A stretch of DNA of 8,678 nt, taken from positions 53,186 to 61,863 of the forward strand of contig DDJC01000014.1 in the NCBI GenBank assembly GCA_002339015.1, given 5' to 3'. The notes beneath the pieces are model-generated. The model was given only the letters and a program-made list of their open reading frames with translations. It was not told the origin of the DNA and did not search any database. Of the stretch, positions 1 to 6,018 are shown piece by piece. The stretch is from Burkholderiales bacterium UBA1834 (GTDB taxonomy: Bacteria > Pseudomonadota > Gammaproteobacteria > Burkholderiales > Burkholderiaceae_C). Position numbers and translations under genes: made by a program. How positions within the stretch are numbered: the stretch's first letter is position 1; each line of letters opens with the position of its first letter.

Positions 1-470
1 CGATGGTGGCGGGCGCCGCGCGCATCCGCGTGGCCTTCCAGGTCGATGCCGATGGCTTGCTGAGCGTGTCCGCGCGCGAGCAGCTGTCGGGTGTCGAGGC
101 TTCGGTCGTGATCAAGCCCAGTTATGGCCTGAGCGATGACCAGGTGGCCAACATGCTGCGCGAAGGCTTCACCACCGCCGCGTCCGACATGAAGGACCGC
201 GCCCTGCGCGAGGCCCGTGTCGAGGCCGAGCGCCTGCTGGAAGCCACGCGCACCGCGCTGGCCGCCGACGGCGACCTGCTCACCCCCGAGCAACGCGCCG
301 AGATCGACCAGTTGATGGCCGAGATCGGCCAGCGTTGCGACCGTGGCGAACTGGAAGTGCTGGAGGCCGCCACCAAGGCGCTGGCCAACGGCACCGAGGC
401 CTTCGCGGCCGAACGCATGAACCGCGGCATCCGCCAGGCGCTGGCCGGCCGCCAGATCGACCAGATCTAA
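1..470 (+). CDS. hscA: Fe-S protein assembly chaperone HscA, 3' end only
   Basis: This is the C-terminal 155 or so residues of the Hsp70-type chaperone HscA; the ATPase domain lies upstream of the window. HscA with HscB binds the scaffold IscU in the cytoplasm and drives cluster release by ATP hydrolysis. The visible part starts in the beta-sandwich substrate-binding domain (IRVAFQVDADGLLSVSARE), then the typical HscA stretch VVIKPSYGLSDDQVANML, then an Ala/Arg/Glu-rich helical lid running to the end (QIDQI). The spacing of the GLSDDQ segment and the lid fits HscA better than DnaK, which would carry a longer acidic C-terminal tail. The stop is 15 bases before fdx, as expected in an isc operon. 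The reading frame is open from the window edge, so the true start is not visible. The identity is supported strongly by the fdx neighbour. Confidence 0.95.
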   Translation, partial: MVAGAARIRVAFQVDADGLLSVSAREQLSGVEASVVIKPSYGLSDDQVANMLREGFTTAASDMKDRALREARVEAERLLEATRTALAADGDLLTPEQRAEIDQLMAEIGQRCDRGELEVLEAATKALANGTEAFAAERMNRGIRQALAGRQIDQI

Positions 471-485
471 GCAACACGTTCTCCC

Positions 486-824
486 ATGCCCATCATCAAG
501 ATCCTGCCGCACAGTTCGCTCTGCCCCCAGGGCGCAGAGATCACGGCCGCGCCCGGTACCTCCATCTGCGAAGCCCTGCTGGAGAACAACATCGAGATCG
601 AGCACGCCTGCGACATGAGCGCGGCCTGTACCACCTGCCACGTGATCGTGCGCCAGGGCTTCAACAGCCTCAACGAGATCGAGGACACGGAAGAGGACCT
701 GCTCGACCGCGCCTGGGGCCTGGAGCCCAACTCGCGCCTGAGCTGCCAGGCCTTCGTGGCAGGGCAGGACCTGACCGTGGAAATCCCGAAGTACACGATC
801 AACCACGCCAGGGAAAATCACTGA
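486..824 (+). CDS. fdx: ISC-type [2Fe-2S] ferredoxin
   Basis: This encodes a 112-residue adrenodoxin-like ferredoxin of the ISC system, which supplies electrons for cluster assembly on IscU. The four cluster ligands are visible: C42, C48, C51 (pattern C-x5-C-x2-C in ACDMSAACTTCHVIV) and C87 (SRLSCQAF). The opening MPIIKILPH and the acidic stretch EIEDTEEDLLDRAWGLEP (residues 65-82) are typical of ISC Fdx, where acidic residues form the docking surface for partner proteins. The length matches the family (about 111 residues). The ATG lies 15 bases after the hscA stop. There is no good Shine-Dalgarno sequence in that gap, so translation may depend on coupling to hscA. In many gammaproteobacteria iscX follows fdx, but here dnaQ starts two bases after the stop. 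Confidence 0.94.
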   Translation: MPIIKILPHSSLCPQGAEITAAPGTSICEALLENNIEIEHACDMSAACTTCHVIVRQGFNSLNEIEDTEEDLLDRAWGLEPNSRLSCQAFVAGQDLTVEIPKYTINHARENH

Positions 825-826
825 CC

Positions 827-1549
827 ATGTCACGTCAGATCTTCCTCGACACCGAAACCACCGGCCTGAGCCCTGAATCCGGCGACCGCATCATCGAAAT
901 CGGTTGCGTGGAGATGGTCAACCGCCGCCTGACCGGCCGGCACCTGCACTTCTACATCAACCCGCAGCGCAAGAACCACGAGGACGCTGTCAAGATCCAC
1001 GGCCTGACCGATGAGTTCCTGGCCGACAAGCCCGTGTTCGCCGCCGTGGCCGACGAGATCCTGGATTACTGCCGCGACGCCGAGATCATCATCCACAACG
1101 CGAGCTTCGACATCGGCTTTCTCAATGCAGAGCTCAAGCGCCTGGACAAGGGCGTGTTCACCGACCATGTGGCCGGTGTGATCGACTCGCTGGTGATGGC
1201 GCGGGAGATGTTCCCGGGCAAGTCCAACTCCCTGGACGCGCTGTGCCGCCGCCTGGAAGTGGACAACTCGCACCGCACGCTGCATGGCGCCTTGATGGAT
1301 GCCGAGCTGCTGTCCATCGTCTACATCAACATGACGCGCGGCCAGGACGCGCTGTTGATCGATGCGGTAGAAGAGGGCAAGGACACCCAGGCCGCCACCG
1401 AGATTGTCGCGATCGACTTCGGCACGTTCGACCTGCCAGTGATCACCCCTTCTGAAGACGAAGTGGCCGCCTTCGAAGCCGTGCTGGCCGACCTGGATAA
1501 AGCCAGCGGCGGCAAAACTTTGTGGAAGACACTGGAAACTGTGGTATAG
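827..1549 (+). CDS. dnaQ: DNA polymerase III epsilon subunit, 3'-5' proofreading exonuclease
   Basis: The 240-residue protein is the proofreading subunit of the replicative polymerase core; E. coli DnaQ has 243 residues. DEDDh exonuclease residues are all present: D8 and E10 in FLDTETTGL (Exo I), D95 in HNASFDIGFLNAE (Exo II), and H153 plus D158 in HRTLHGALMDAELL (Exo III). Q173-DALLI sits where the E. coli beta-clamp-binding motif is found. The C-terminal tail, ending GGKTLWKTLETVV, is the probable alpha-subunit-binding segment after a flexible acidic linker. I chose the ATG at 827 because MSRQIFLDTETTGL is the family N-terminus; the frame stays open for 164 codons further upstream only because it overlaps fdx and hscA. 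AGGGA at 810-814, inside fdx, is a usable though distant ribosome site. The two-base gap to fdx points to co-transcription with the isc genes. Confidence 0.96.
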   Translation: MSRQIFLDTETTGLSPESGDRIIEIGCVEMVNRRLTGRHLHFYINPQRKNHEDAVKIHGLTDEFLADKPVFAAVADEILDYCRDAEIIIHNASFDIGFLNAELKRLDKGVFTDHVAGVIDSLVMAREMFPGKSNSLDALCRRLEVDNSHRTLHGALMDAELLSIVYINMTRGQDALLIDAVEEGKDTQAATEIVAIDFGTFDLPVITPSEDEVAAFEAVLADLDKASGGKTLWKTLETVV

Positions 1550-1550
1550 T
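1542..1550 (+). promoter_or_regulatory. Candidate extended -10 promoter for tRNA-Val
   Basis: TGGTATAGT reads as an extended -10 element (TGn followed by TATAGT, five of six matches to TATAAT). The dnaQ stop codon TAG (1547-1549) lies inside the hexamer. No good -35 box is seen: TTGTGG at 1520-1525 would need a 19-base spacer. An extended -10 can compensate for that. Transcription would start near 1557 and give a leader of about 50 bases before the tRNA. This is inferred from sequence only. Confidence 0.5.
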
Positions 1551-1609
1551 CATGGTCTTCGCTGATCACGACAGTTGATCGACGAAGCCGAAATCGGAAC
1601 CCCCATTTC

Positions 1610-1684
1610 GGGCGGTTAGCTCAGCGGTAGAGCACTGCCTTCACACGGCAGGGGTCGCAGGTTCGAACCCTGCACCGCCCACCA
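1610..1684 (+). tRNA. tRNA-Val(CAC)
   Basis: A complete 75-base cloverleaf with encoded CCA. The acceptor stem GGGCGGT (1610-1616) pairs perfectly with ACCGCCC (1674-1680). The D stem is GCTC/GAGC (1619-1622 and 1630-1633) with GG in the loop. The anticodon stem CTGCC/GGCAG (1635-1639 and 1647-1651) encloses loop TTCACAC, so the anticodon is CAC at 1642-1644, reading the valine codon GUG. The variable loop is five bases (1652-1656). The T stem GCAGG/CCTGC holds the standard loop TTCGAAC (1662-1668). The discriminator is A1681, followed by CCA at 1682-1684. The gene sits between dnaQ and a strong terminator, probably with its own promoter. Confidence 0.97.
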
Positions 1685-1689
1685 AGCAC

Positions 1690-1727
1690 AGGCCTTGCAA
1701 GTGTCACTTGCAAGGCCTTTTGCTTTT
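1690..1727 (+). terminator. Intrinsic terminator behind tRNA-Val
   Basis: AGGCCTTGCAAGT (1690-1702) pairs perfectly over 13 bp with ACTTGCAAGGCCT (1706-1718) around a three-base loop, and is followed by TTT, GC and TTTT (1719-1727). AAGC at 1684-1687 could also pair with GCTT at 1722-1725 across a small internal loop. It closes the dnaQ/tRNA unit. On the other strand the same hairpin faces the end of the DUF2845 gene, but it lacks a T-run there, so it is a weaker stop in that direction. Confidence 0.88.
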
Positions 1728-1753
1728 GCCGTGCTTGAAAACACCGCAAGCCG

Positions 1754-2116
1754 TCAACGCACCGTCACCCGCGGCCCGTACTTGATGGAGGTGAGCACGC
1801 CTTCCTCGAAACGCAGGGTGGTCATGAACTGACCCACGCCAGGGTTGTAGGTCCAGTCGTCTACCTGGTCGCAACCGACGTTGACGATCACCGTGGTACC
1901 TCGCGGTGAGGCCGCAGAAGATGCGGTGGGTTGGTGAGGCTTCCTGCAGAAGGCGTCCTTCATCACGGGTTCGCCGCACCGGCTCAGGGCGGTGGCCTTG
2001 CTGTCACCCAGTTGGACAATGTCCTGCTTGCAGCGAAACGAGCGGGTCTCGGCCAGGCTGCTGGTGGATGCCAATGACATGGCCATGCCGATCAGGAGAA
2101 GACATGCATGTGTCAT
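1754..2116 (-). CDS. DUF2845 domain protein, secreted
   Basis: A 120-residue protein with a probable Sec signal peptide: hydrophobic residues 5-22 ending SSLA, with cleavage likely before ETRSF. The n-region is unusual because it has no Lys or Arg. The mature part has the DUF2845 pattern: FRC (27-29) and a GD pair (37-38), ALSRCGEP (43-50), a WTYNPG segment (88-93), and a closing LRFEEGVLTSIKYG (101-114). Four cysteines follow the signal (C29, C47, C57, C82) and could form disulfides in the periplasm. The function of the family is not known to me. The ATG at 2116 has AAGGA eight bases upstream (plus-strand TCCTT at 2125-2129), which supports this start. It is the last gene of the leftward cluster, 45 bases after the FemAB-like gene. 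Confidence 0.8.
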   Translation of the reverse strand: MTHACLLLIGMAMSLASTSSLAETRSFRCKQDIVQLGDSKATALSRCGEPVMKDAFCRKPHQPTASSAASPRGTTVIVNVGCDQVDDWTYNPGVGQFMTTLRFEEGVLTSIKYGPRVTVR

Positions 2117-2161
2117 GGCGGCGATCCTTGTCAGAGCGTCGTGGGACGCGGTGAGCCCAGT

Positions 2162-3331
2162 CTAAATGCCTTGTTTGAACGGCGCCCGGTCGTTCAGTTC
2201 ATCCACGTAGGCATCGATGCCGGCGCTTTCCCGCGCCAGATAGCGCTCCACGGCATCGGCGAAACGCGCGTCGCGCAACCAATGCGCCGACCACGTGGGC
2301 ACGGGCATCAGGCCGCGCGCCATCTTGTGCTCGCCCTGGGCACCACCCTCAAAGCGTTGTAGCCCCTGCTCGATGCACCAGGCCAGTGGCGCGTAATAGC
2401 ACAGCTCGAAATGCAGACAGGGGATGTGTTGCAGGGCCCCCCAATAGCGGCCATAGGCAACGCCTTGTGCGCGGTCCAGTCCGATCAGCGAGGTGGCCAC
2501 CGGCTGGCCATCGTGCAACGCGGTGAACATCAGCCAATGGGCGCTCATCGTCTGGCCCACCTGCTCGAAGAAGGCACGGCTCAGATACGGCGGATTGCCA
2601 TGGGCCAGGTAGGTGCGCTCGTAGCAGCGGTAGAAGAAGTCCCAGTCAGCCTGGGTGATCTGCGTGCCTTCGCGCGCCTGCACGATCACGCCCGCATCGC
2701 GCACGCGGCGGCGCTCCTGCTGGATCTTCTTGCGCTTGTCGCGGTGCAGGGCGGCGGTGAAGTCCTCGAAGCTGGCGTAGGACAGGGCGCCGGGCTGATC
2801 CGCATGGCGGTTGGTCCAGTGGAACTGCACCCCCTGGCGCATCAGCCAGCCCGAAGCGCGCGCTGCGGCTGCATCCGCATCATTGGGGAAAAGCATGTGC
2901 GCCGAAGAACTCCCGGTCTCCTGGCCCCATTGCACGATGGCCGCGAGCAGGGCCAGCCGGGCCTCGTCGTTGAGGGCCAGCAGCCGTGCTCCGGGCACGG
3001 GCGTGAACGGCGAGGCGCACAGCAGCTTGGGGTAGTAGCGCAGGCCGGCGCGCTCGTGGGCATCGGCCCAGGCCCAATCGAACACGTATTCCCCGTACGA
3101 ATGGGACTTGATGTACAGCGCACACATGCCTTCGATGCCCTGACCGCGCTCCACTGCCAGGAACAGAGGTGCCCAGCCGGTGTCGGGCGTGGCGCAACCT
3201 TGTTCATGCAGGGCTGCCAGCCACTCGTGCCGCATGAACGGGGTGGGCTGAGGGCTGGCCGCGAGCAGGGTGTTCCAGGTGGCGGCGTCGATCTCGCGTG
3301 GATCGGTGTGGGCTTGCGCCTGCCAGGCCAT
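2162..3331 (-). CDS. FemAB-like / DUF482 GNAT-fold protein
   Basis: A 389-residue soluble protein of the FemAB_like (DUF482, PF04339) family, which has the GNAT/FemABX acyltransferase fold. It is often annotated as peptidoglycan biosynthesis/recognition, but the substrate is not established. Family marks are the N-terminal PFMRHEWLAALHEQGC (31-46), the strongly conserved KSHSYGEYVFDWAWADA (75-91) followed by YYPKLLCASPFTPVPGARLL, a basic helix (RDKRKKIQQERRRV) in the middle, and the C-terminal YGRYWGAL, HFELCYY and FEGGAQGEHKMARG segments. There is no signal peptide or membrane segment. The ATG at 3331 is 20 bases after the MaoC stop. That gap contains no Shine-Dalgarno sequence, so expression may depend on coupling with the upstream gene. 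I cannot say what it acylates. Confidence 0.88.
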   Translation of the reverse strand: MAWQAQAHTDPREIDAATWNTLLAASPQPTPFMRHEWLAALHEQGCATPDTGWAPLFLAVERGQGIEGMCALYIKSHSYGEYVFDWAWADAHERAGLRYYPKLLCASPFTPVPGARLLALNDEARLALLAAIVQWGQETGSSSAHMLFPNDADAAAARASGWLMRQGVQFHWTNRHADQPGALSYASFEDFTAALHRDKRKKIQQERRRVRDAGVIVQAREGTQITQADWDFFYRCYERTYLAHGNPPYLSRAFFEQVGQTMSAHWLMFTALHDGQPVATSLIGLDRAQGVAYGRYWGALQHIPCLHFELCYYAPLAWCIEQGLQRFEGGAQGEHKMARGLMPVPTWSAHWLRDARFADAVERYLARESAGIDAYVDELNDRAPFKQGI

Positions 3332-3351
3332 GGCGTGGTCGGGATGGAGGC

Positions 3352-3819
3352 TCAGAAGTACCAGCGCGACAACAGCTCGGCCACGCAGCCTGGCTTGTCA
3401 CCGCCCTCGATCTCGATGGTGGCGCCCCAGGTCATCTGCACGGCCTTGTCCGGGAGAGGTTCCACGGCCTTGAGCTCGACATGGCAGCGCACGCGGTCAC
3501 CCGAGCGCACGGGCGCCGGAAAGCGCACCTTGTTGAGCCCGTAGTTCACGCCCATGCGCGTGCCCTTGCAGTCGATGCTCGATTGCAGGAACTCGGCCAG
3601 CAGCGACAGCGTGAGAAAGCCGTGGGCCACGGTGGTGCCGAAGGGCGACTCGGCCTTGGCACGCACCGGGTCGGTGTGGATCCATTGCTGGTCGCCTGTC
3701 GCATCAGCGAAAAGCTGGATGCGGGCCTGGTCCACCACCCACCAATCGGTGGTGGTGATGTGCTGGCCGACGTGGCCCTGCAGGTCGTCCAGGGATTGGA
3801 AGATGACTTTGTGGCTCAT
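3352..3819 (-). CDS. MaoC-family dehydratase (enoyl-CoA hydratase 2 type)
   Basis: A 155-residue hot-dog-fold protein, the usual length for single-domain MaoC/PhaJ-like (R)-specific enoyl-CoA hydratases, which add water to trans-2-enoyl-CoA in the cytoplasm. The hydratase 2 motif is clear: FADATGDQQWIHTDP (37-51) with the predicted catalytic D43 and H48 (D-x4-H), followed by PFGTTVAHGFLTLSL (59-73) and NYGLNKVRFPAPVRSGDRV (92-110). I chose ATG 3819 because MSHKVIFQSLDDL is a normal family N-terminus. The frame extends 51 codons further, but that part overlaps comF on the same strand. The gap to comF is 10 bases, so they are probably co-transcribed. There is no strong ribosome site. The natural acyl-CoA cannot be deduced; no polyhydroxyalkanoate or fatty-acid gene is nearby. 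Confidence 0.9.
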   Translation of the reverse strand: MSHKVIFQSLDDLQGHVGQHITTTDWWVVDQARIQLFADATGDQQWIHTDPVRAKAESPFGTTVAHGFLTLSLLAEFLQSSIDCKGTRMGVNYGLNKVRFPAPVRSGDRVRCHVELKAVEPLPDKAVQMTWGATIEIEGGDKPGCVAELLSRWYF

Positions 3820-3829
3820 GCAGGCCACT

Positions 3830-4708
3830 CTAGCCCAGATCGCAAGCCCCACGGTGGCGCTTGTCTTGCGTGTCCGGATTTGCGGCCTCATCCTGTGGGG
3901 CCGGGGTACGCGCCGCCACCCACACGGACACTTCCCGAGCGCCCGCCTGCCACAGGGTATGGGCAACCTCATTGAGCGTGGCGCCAGTGGTCAGCACATC
4001 GTCGACCACGGCCACGTGGCGCCCCTGCAGCAGGGGCATGTGCCGGGCCGACACCGCAAAGGCCTGGCGGATGTGCTCCAGGCGCGCATCGGCATCCAGG
4101 GTCATCAGGCGGGGTGTGTCCTTGCGGCGGATCAAGGCGTCATGCCATACAGGCAAGCGCAGATGGCGCCCCAGGTGGGCTGCCAGCAAGCCGGCCTGGT
4201 TGTAGCCGCGCTCGCGCAGGCGGGTGGCCGACAGCGGGACGGGCACGATGGCGGAGGGCGCGCCGCGCTTCCAGCGGGGGGCGGGCCGAGCCGGGCTGCC
4301 GTGGTTCGCCGGCCGCCGGCCTTCTGGTGCAGAGGCCCGTGAAGCGGTGGGCGGCAGGTGCCAGCGCTGTGCCAGGGCAGGCACCATCAGCCGGGCCAGC
4401 ACGCCCGCCATGGCCGTGTCCTCGCGGAACTTGAGCGAAGCGATCAGGCCGGACCAAGGTTCGCAGTAATCCAGCACCGCGGTGGCGTGATCGAAGCCGG
4501 GTGGGGCATCACGGCAGGCCTGGCAAAGGCCGTCGTCGTCGCCCGGGCGCGCTTGCCGTGGCAGGCGCAAGGCGCACCGTGTGCACCGGCGCGCATCCAG
4601 GCCGAGCTCGTTCAGGCAGTCGGCGCACAGCACGCCCCATTGCCAACGGCGGCAGACCCGGCATGAGGTCGGCCACACTGCTGTCCCCATGGTCCCTGTT
4701 GAATTCAT
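3830..4708 (-). CDS. comF: ComF-family phosphoribosyltransferase-like protein
   Basis: The 292-residue protein has an N-terminal zinc-ribbon region with four CxxC pairs (C16/C19, C28/C31, C42/C45, C62/C65). These are followed by FDHATAVLDY and LIASLKFR, the ComF segment RLRERGYNQAGLLA (163-176) and the type I PRTase PRPP-binding motif VAVVDDVLTTGAT (232-244). Relatives (ComF, GntX, ComFC) act in DNA uptake or utilisation; the reaction is not established. Residues 119-151 form a Pro/Arg/Ala-rich linker before AIVPVPLS that looks longer than usual. The start is uncertain: ATG 4708 is chosen, ATG 4690 (286 residues, AGGG just upstream) and ATG 4744 (304 residues) are alternatives; the open frame reaches 5155, but that part overlaps the divergent methyltransferase gene. 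It heads the leftward gene cluster. Confidence 0.87.
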   Translation of the reverse strand: MNSTGTMGTAVWPTSCRVCRRWQWGVLCADCLNELGLDARRCTRCALRLPRQARPGDDDGLCQACRDAPPGFDHATAVLDYCEPWSGLIASLKFREDTAMAGVLARLMVPALAQRWHLPPTASRASAPEGRRPANHGSPARPAPRWKRGAPSAIVPVPLSATRLRERGYNQAGLLAAHLGRHLRLPVWHDALIRRKDTPRLMTLDADARLEHIRQAFAVSARHMPLLQGRHVAVVDDVLTTGATLNEVAHTLWQAGAREVSVWVAARTPAPQDEAANPDTQDKRHRGACDLG

Positions 4709-4714
4709 CGGCTC

Positions 4715-4722
4715 ACTATACT
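4715..4722. promoter_or_regulatory. Overlapping divergent -10-like boxes between comF and the methyltransferase
   Basis: ACTATACT contains TATACT on the plus strand (4717-4722) and TATAGT on the minus strand (4715-4720), each five of six matches to TATAAT and sharing four base pairs. On the minus strand TGGAGC lies 17 bases upstream as a weak -35. No convincing -35 is seen for the plus strand. If the minus-strand box is real, comF transcription begins close to 4708, which would favour ATG 4690 or a leaderless message. Confidence 0.35.
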
Positions 4723-4791
4723 CAGGCGCCCCGGCTTGCTCCATCGCCCTGATGGGGGCCTGCCGGGTTGTCTGGATCTCCCCCTTTGCCC

Positions 4792-5730
4792 ATGCCTTCC
4801 CAAGCCCCCCGTCCCGAGCCCGTGGCCCCTCAGCCCGCGGCCCTGGCGCGCCAGACCGCCCGACTCGCCCGGTTGCCGCAAGCAGCCTGGTTGAACGAAG
4901 AGGTGGCGCGCCGCCTGTCCGACAAGCTGGAGGCGATCCGTCTGACGCCCACCGACTGGGTGGACTGGGGCGCTTTCCTGGGTACGGGCGCCGATCTGGT
5001 GGGGCAGCGCTACCCGCAGGCCCGACGCTGGGTGCTCGAGCCGACCGATGCCTTGGCCGAGCGCTCGCGCCAGGCCTGGGCGGCGCAGCGGGCACGTCCC
5101 TGGTGGAGTGCCTGGAAGAAGTCGACGCCGCCGGTGGTGCGGCAAGGCCAGCCATGGCCCGGCGGCTGGCCCGCAGACGGCGCTGGCCTGCTGTGGGCCA
5201 ACATGTCGCTGCACGCCCAGACCGATCTGGAGGGCACGCTCAAGGCCTGGCACGCGGCGCTGGCGGTGGATGGCTTCCTGATGTGCTCCGGTCTGGGCCC
5301 GGACACGGCCCGCGAGCTGTGCGGGCTGTACCAGCAGCTGGGCTGGCCCTTGCCCACCATCCAGTTCATCGACATGCACGATCTGGGCGACGCCCTGGTC
5401 AAAGCCGGTTTTTCGGACCCGGTGATGGACATGGAGCGCCTGACGCTGACCTGGTCCGACGCGCCTGCCATGCTGGCCGAACTGCGCACCTGGGGCGGTA
5501 ATGTGGCCTGGGGCCGTTTTGCCGGCCTGCGCACCCCGCGCTGGCGGAATCGTCTGCTGCGGGTCCTGGAAGAACATCTGCGCGGCCCGGACGGCCGGCT
5601 GCGCCTGACGGTGGAACTGGTCTACGGCCACGCCATCAAGCCGCAGCCCAAGATACCGCTGTCCAGCGAGACAAAAGTGTCCCTGGGGGATATGAGGCGT
5701 CTGATCAAATCCAGCGGGAAACCCACCTGA
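4792..5730 (+). CDS. BioC-like SAM-dependent methyltransferase
   Basis: A 312-residue protein resembling BioC, the malonyl-ACP O-methyltransferase that starts biotin synthesis. Matching segments are WLNEEVARRLSDKLEAIRL (33-51), RRWVLEPTD (78-86), LLWANMSLHAQTDLEGTLKAW (133-153), GFLMCSGLGPDTARELCGLY (161-180) and FIDMHDLGDALVKAGFSDP (192-210). The order and wording of the last three follow BioC closely. The SAM motif I is degenerate: DWGAFLGTG (58-66) replaces the usual DxGCGxG, so activity is uncertain. ATG 4792 is preferred over an in-frame TTG at 4768; neither has a clear ribosome site. It is divergent from comF; in some pseudomonads comF also neighbours biotin genes, which supports the BioC link. 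No other biotin gene is in the window. Confidence 0.75.
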   Translation: MPSQAPRPEPVAPQPAALARQTARLARLPQAAWLNEEVARRLSDKLEAIRLTPTDWVDWGAFLGTGADLVGQRYPQARRWVLEPTDALAERSRQAWAAQRARPWWSAWKKSTPPVVRQGQPWPGGWPADGAGLLWANMSLHAQTDLEGTLKAWHAALAVDGFLMCSGLGPDTARELCGLYQQLGWPLPTIQFIDMHDLGDALVKAGFSDPVMDMERLTLTWSDAPAMLAELRTWGGNVAWGRFAGLRTPRWRNRLLRVLEEHLRGPDGRLRLTVELVYGHAIKPQPKIPLSSETKVSLGDMRRLIKSSGKPT

Positions 5731-5784
5731 AACCCCATGAAATTTCTCGGGCATACCGGTCGGGATATTGGTTTTCCGGGCAAT

Positions 5785-5811
5785 TTCCCTCAGGCGGGGG
5801 GCTGATGGGAA
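5785..5811 (+). other. Hairpin in the 288-base gap before the cox genes
   Basis: TTCCC-TCAG (5785-5793) pairs with CTGA-T-GGGAA (5802-5811) as nine base pairs with one bulged T at 5806 and an eight-base G-rich loop. It lies 55 bases after the methyltransferase stop. No T-run follows, so it is not a standard intrinsic terminator. The rest of the gap (5731-6018) holds the promoter at 5860-5888 and an inverted repeat at 5971-6028; I see no gene in it. Confidence 0.35.
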
Positions 5812-5859
5812 TACGCATCACCCGAGGGTAAGCCTTAGGCCTGCCTACAATATTGGGAC

Positions 5860-5888
5860 TTGAGGCATCACAAGCCCGTGCCTAGAAT
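5860..5888 (+). promoter_or_regulatory. Candidate sigma-70 promoter of the DUF2244-coxB-coxA cluster
   Basis: TTGAGG (5860-5865, four of six matches) is separated by exactly 17 bases from TAGAAT (5883-5888, five of six matches). Transcription would start near 5895, giving a leader of about 120 bases before the DUF2244 start codon. This is the best promoter match upstream of the oxidase genes, and none as good is seen in the shorter gaps inside the cluster. Confidence 0.55.
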
Positions 5889-6018
5889 GATTTGAGGAAG
5901 TGGTCGTGCGTGGCTATTTCGCTGCGCTGATCTCGTTTGATTGCAACACCCGGTGTTCCGTGGGTCGCGCCGGCAGGCGTGCCAGGACAGTCCCCCCGGG
6001 AGACGGAGTTTCGGCTTC

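Noticed and set aside
1610..1684. tRNA-Val 3' end as an integration site
   Set aside because: No integrase, no repeated tRNA fragment and no foreign-looking genes follow; the next genes are ordinary chromosomal ones.
2411..3544. 377-codon plus-strand ORF opposite the FemAB-like and MaoC genes
   Set aside because: No recognisable domain. It covers two genes with strong family motifs on the other strand.
4705..5754. 349-codon minus-strand ORF opposite the BioC-like gene
   Set aside because: Low-complexity Gln/Gly/Arg-rich shadow with no motif; the plus-strand protein has clear family segments.
5860..5873. FNR-like site TTGAGGCATCACAA overlapping the cox promoter
   Set aside because: Only seven of the ten specified bases match TTGAT-N4-ATCAA, which is too weak without conservation data.
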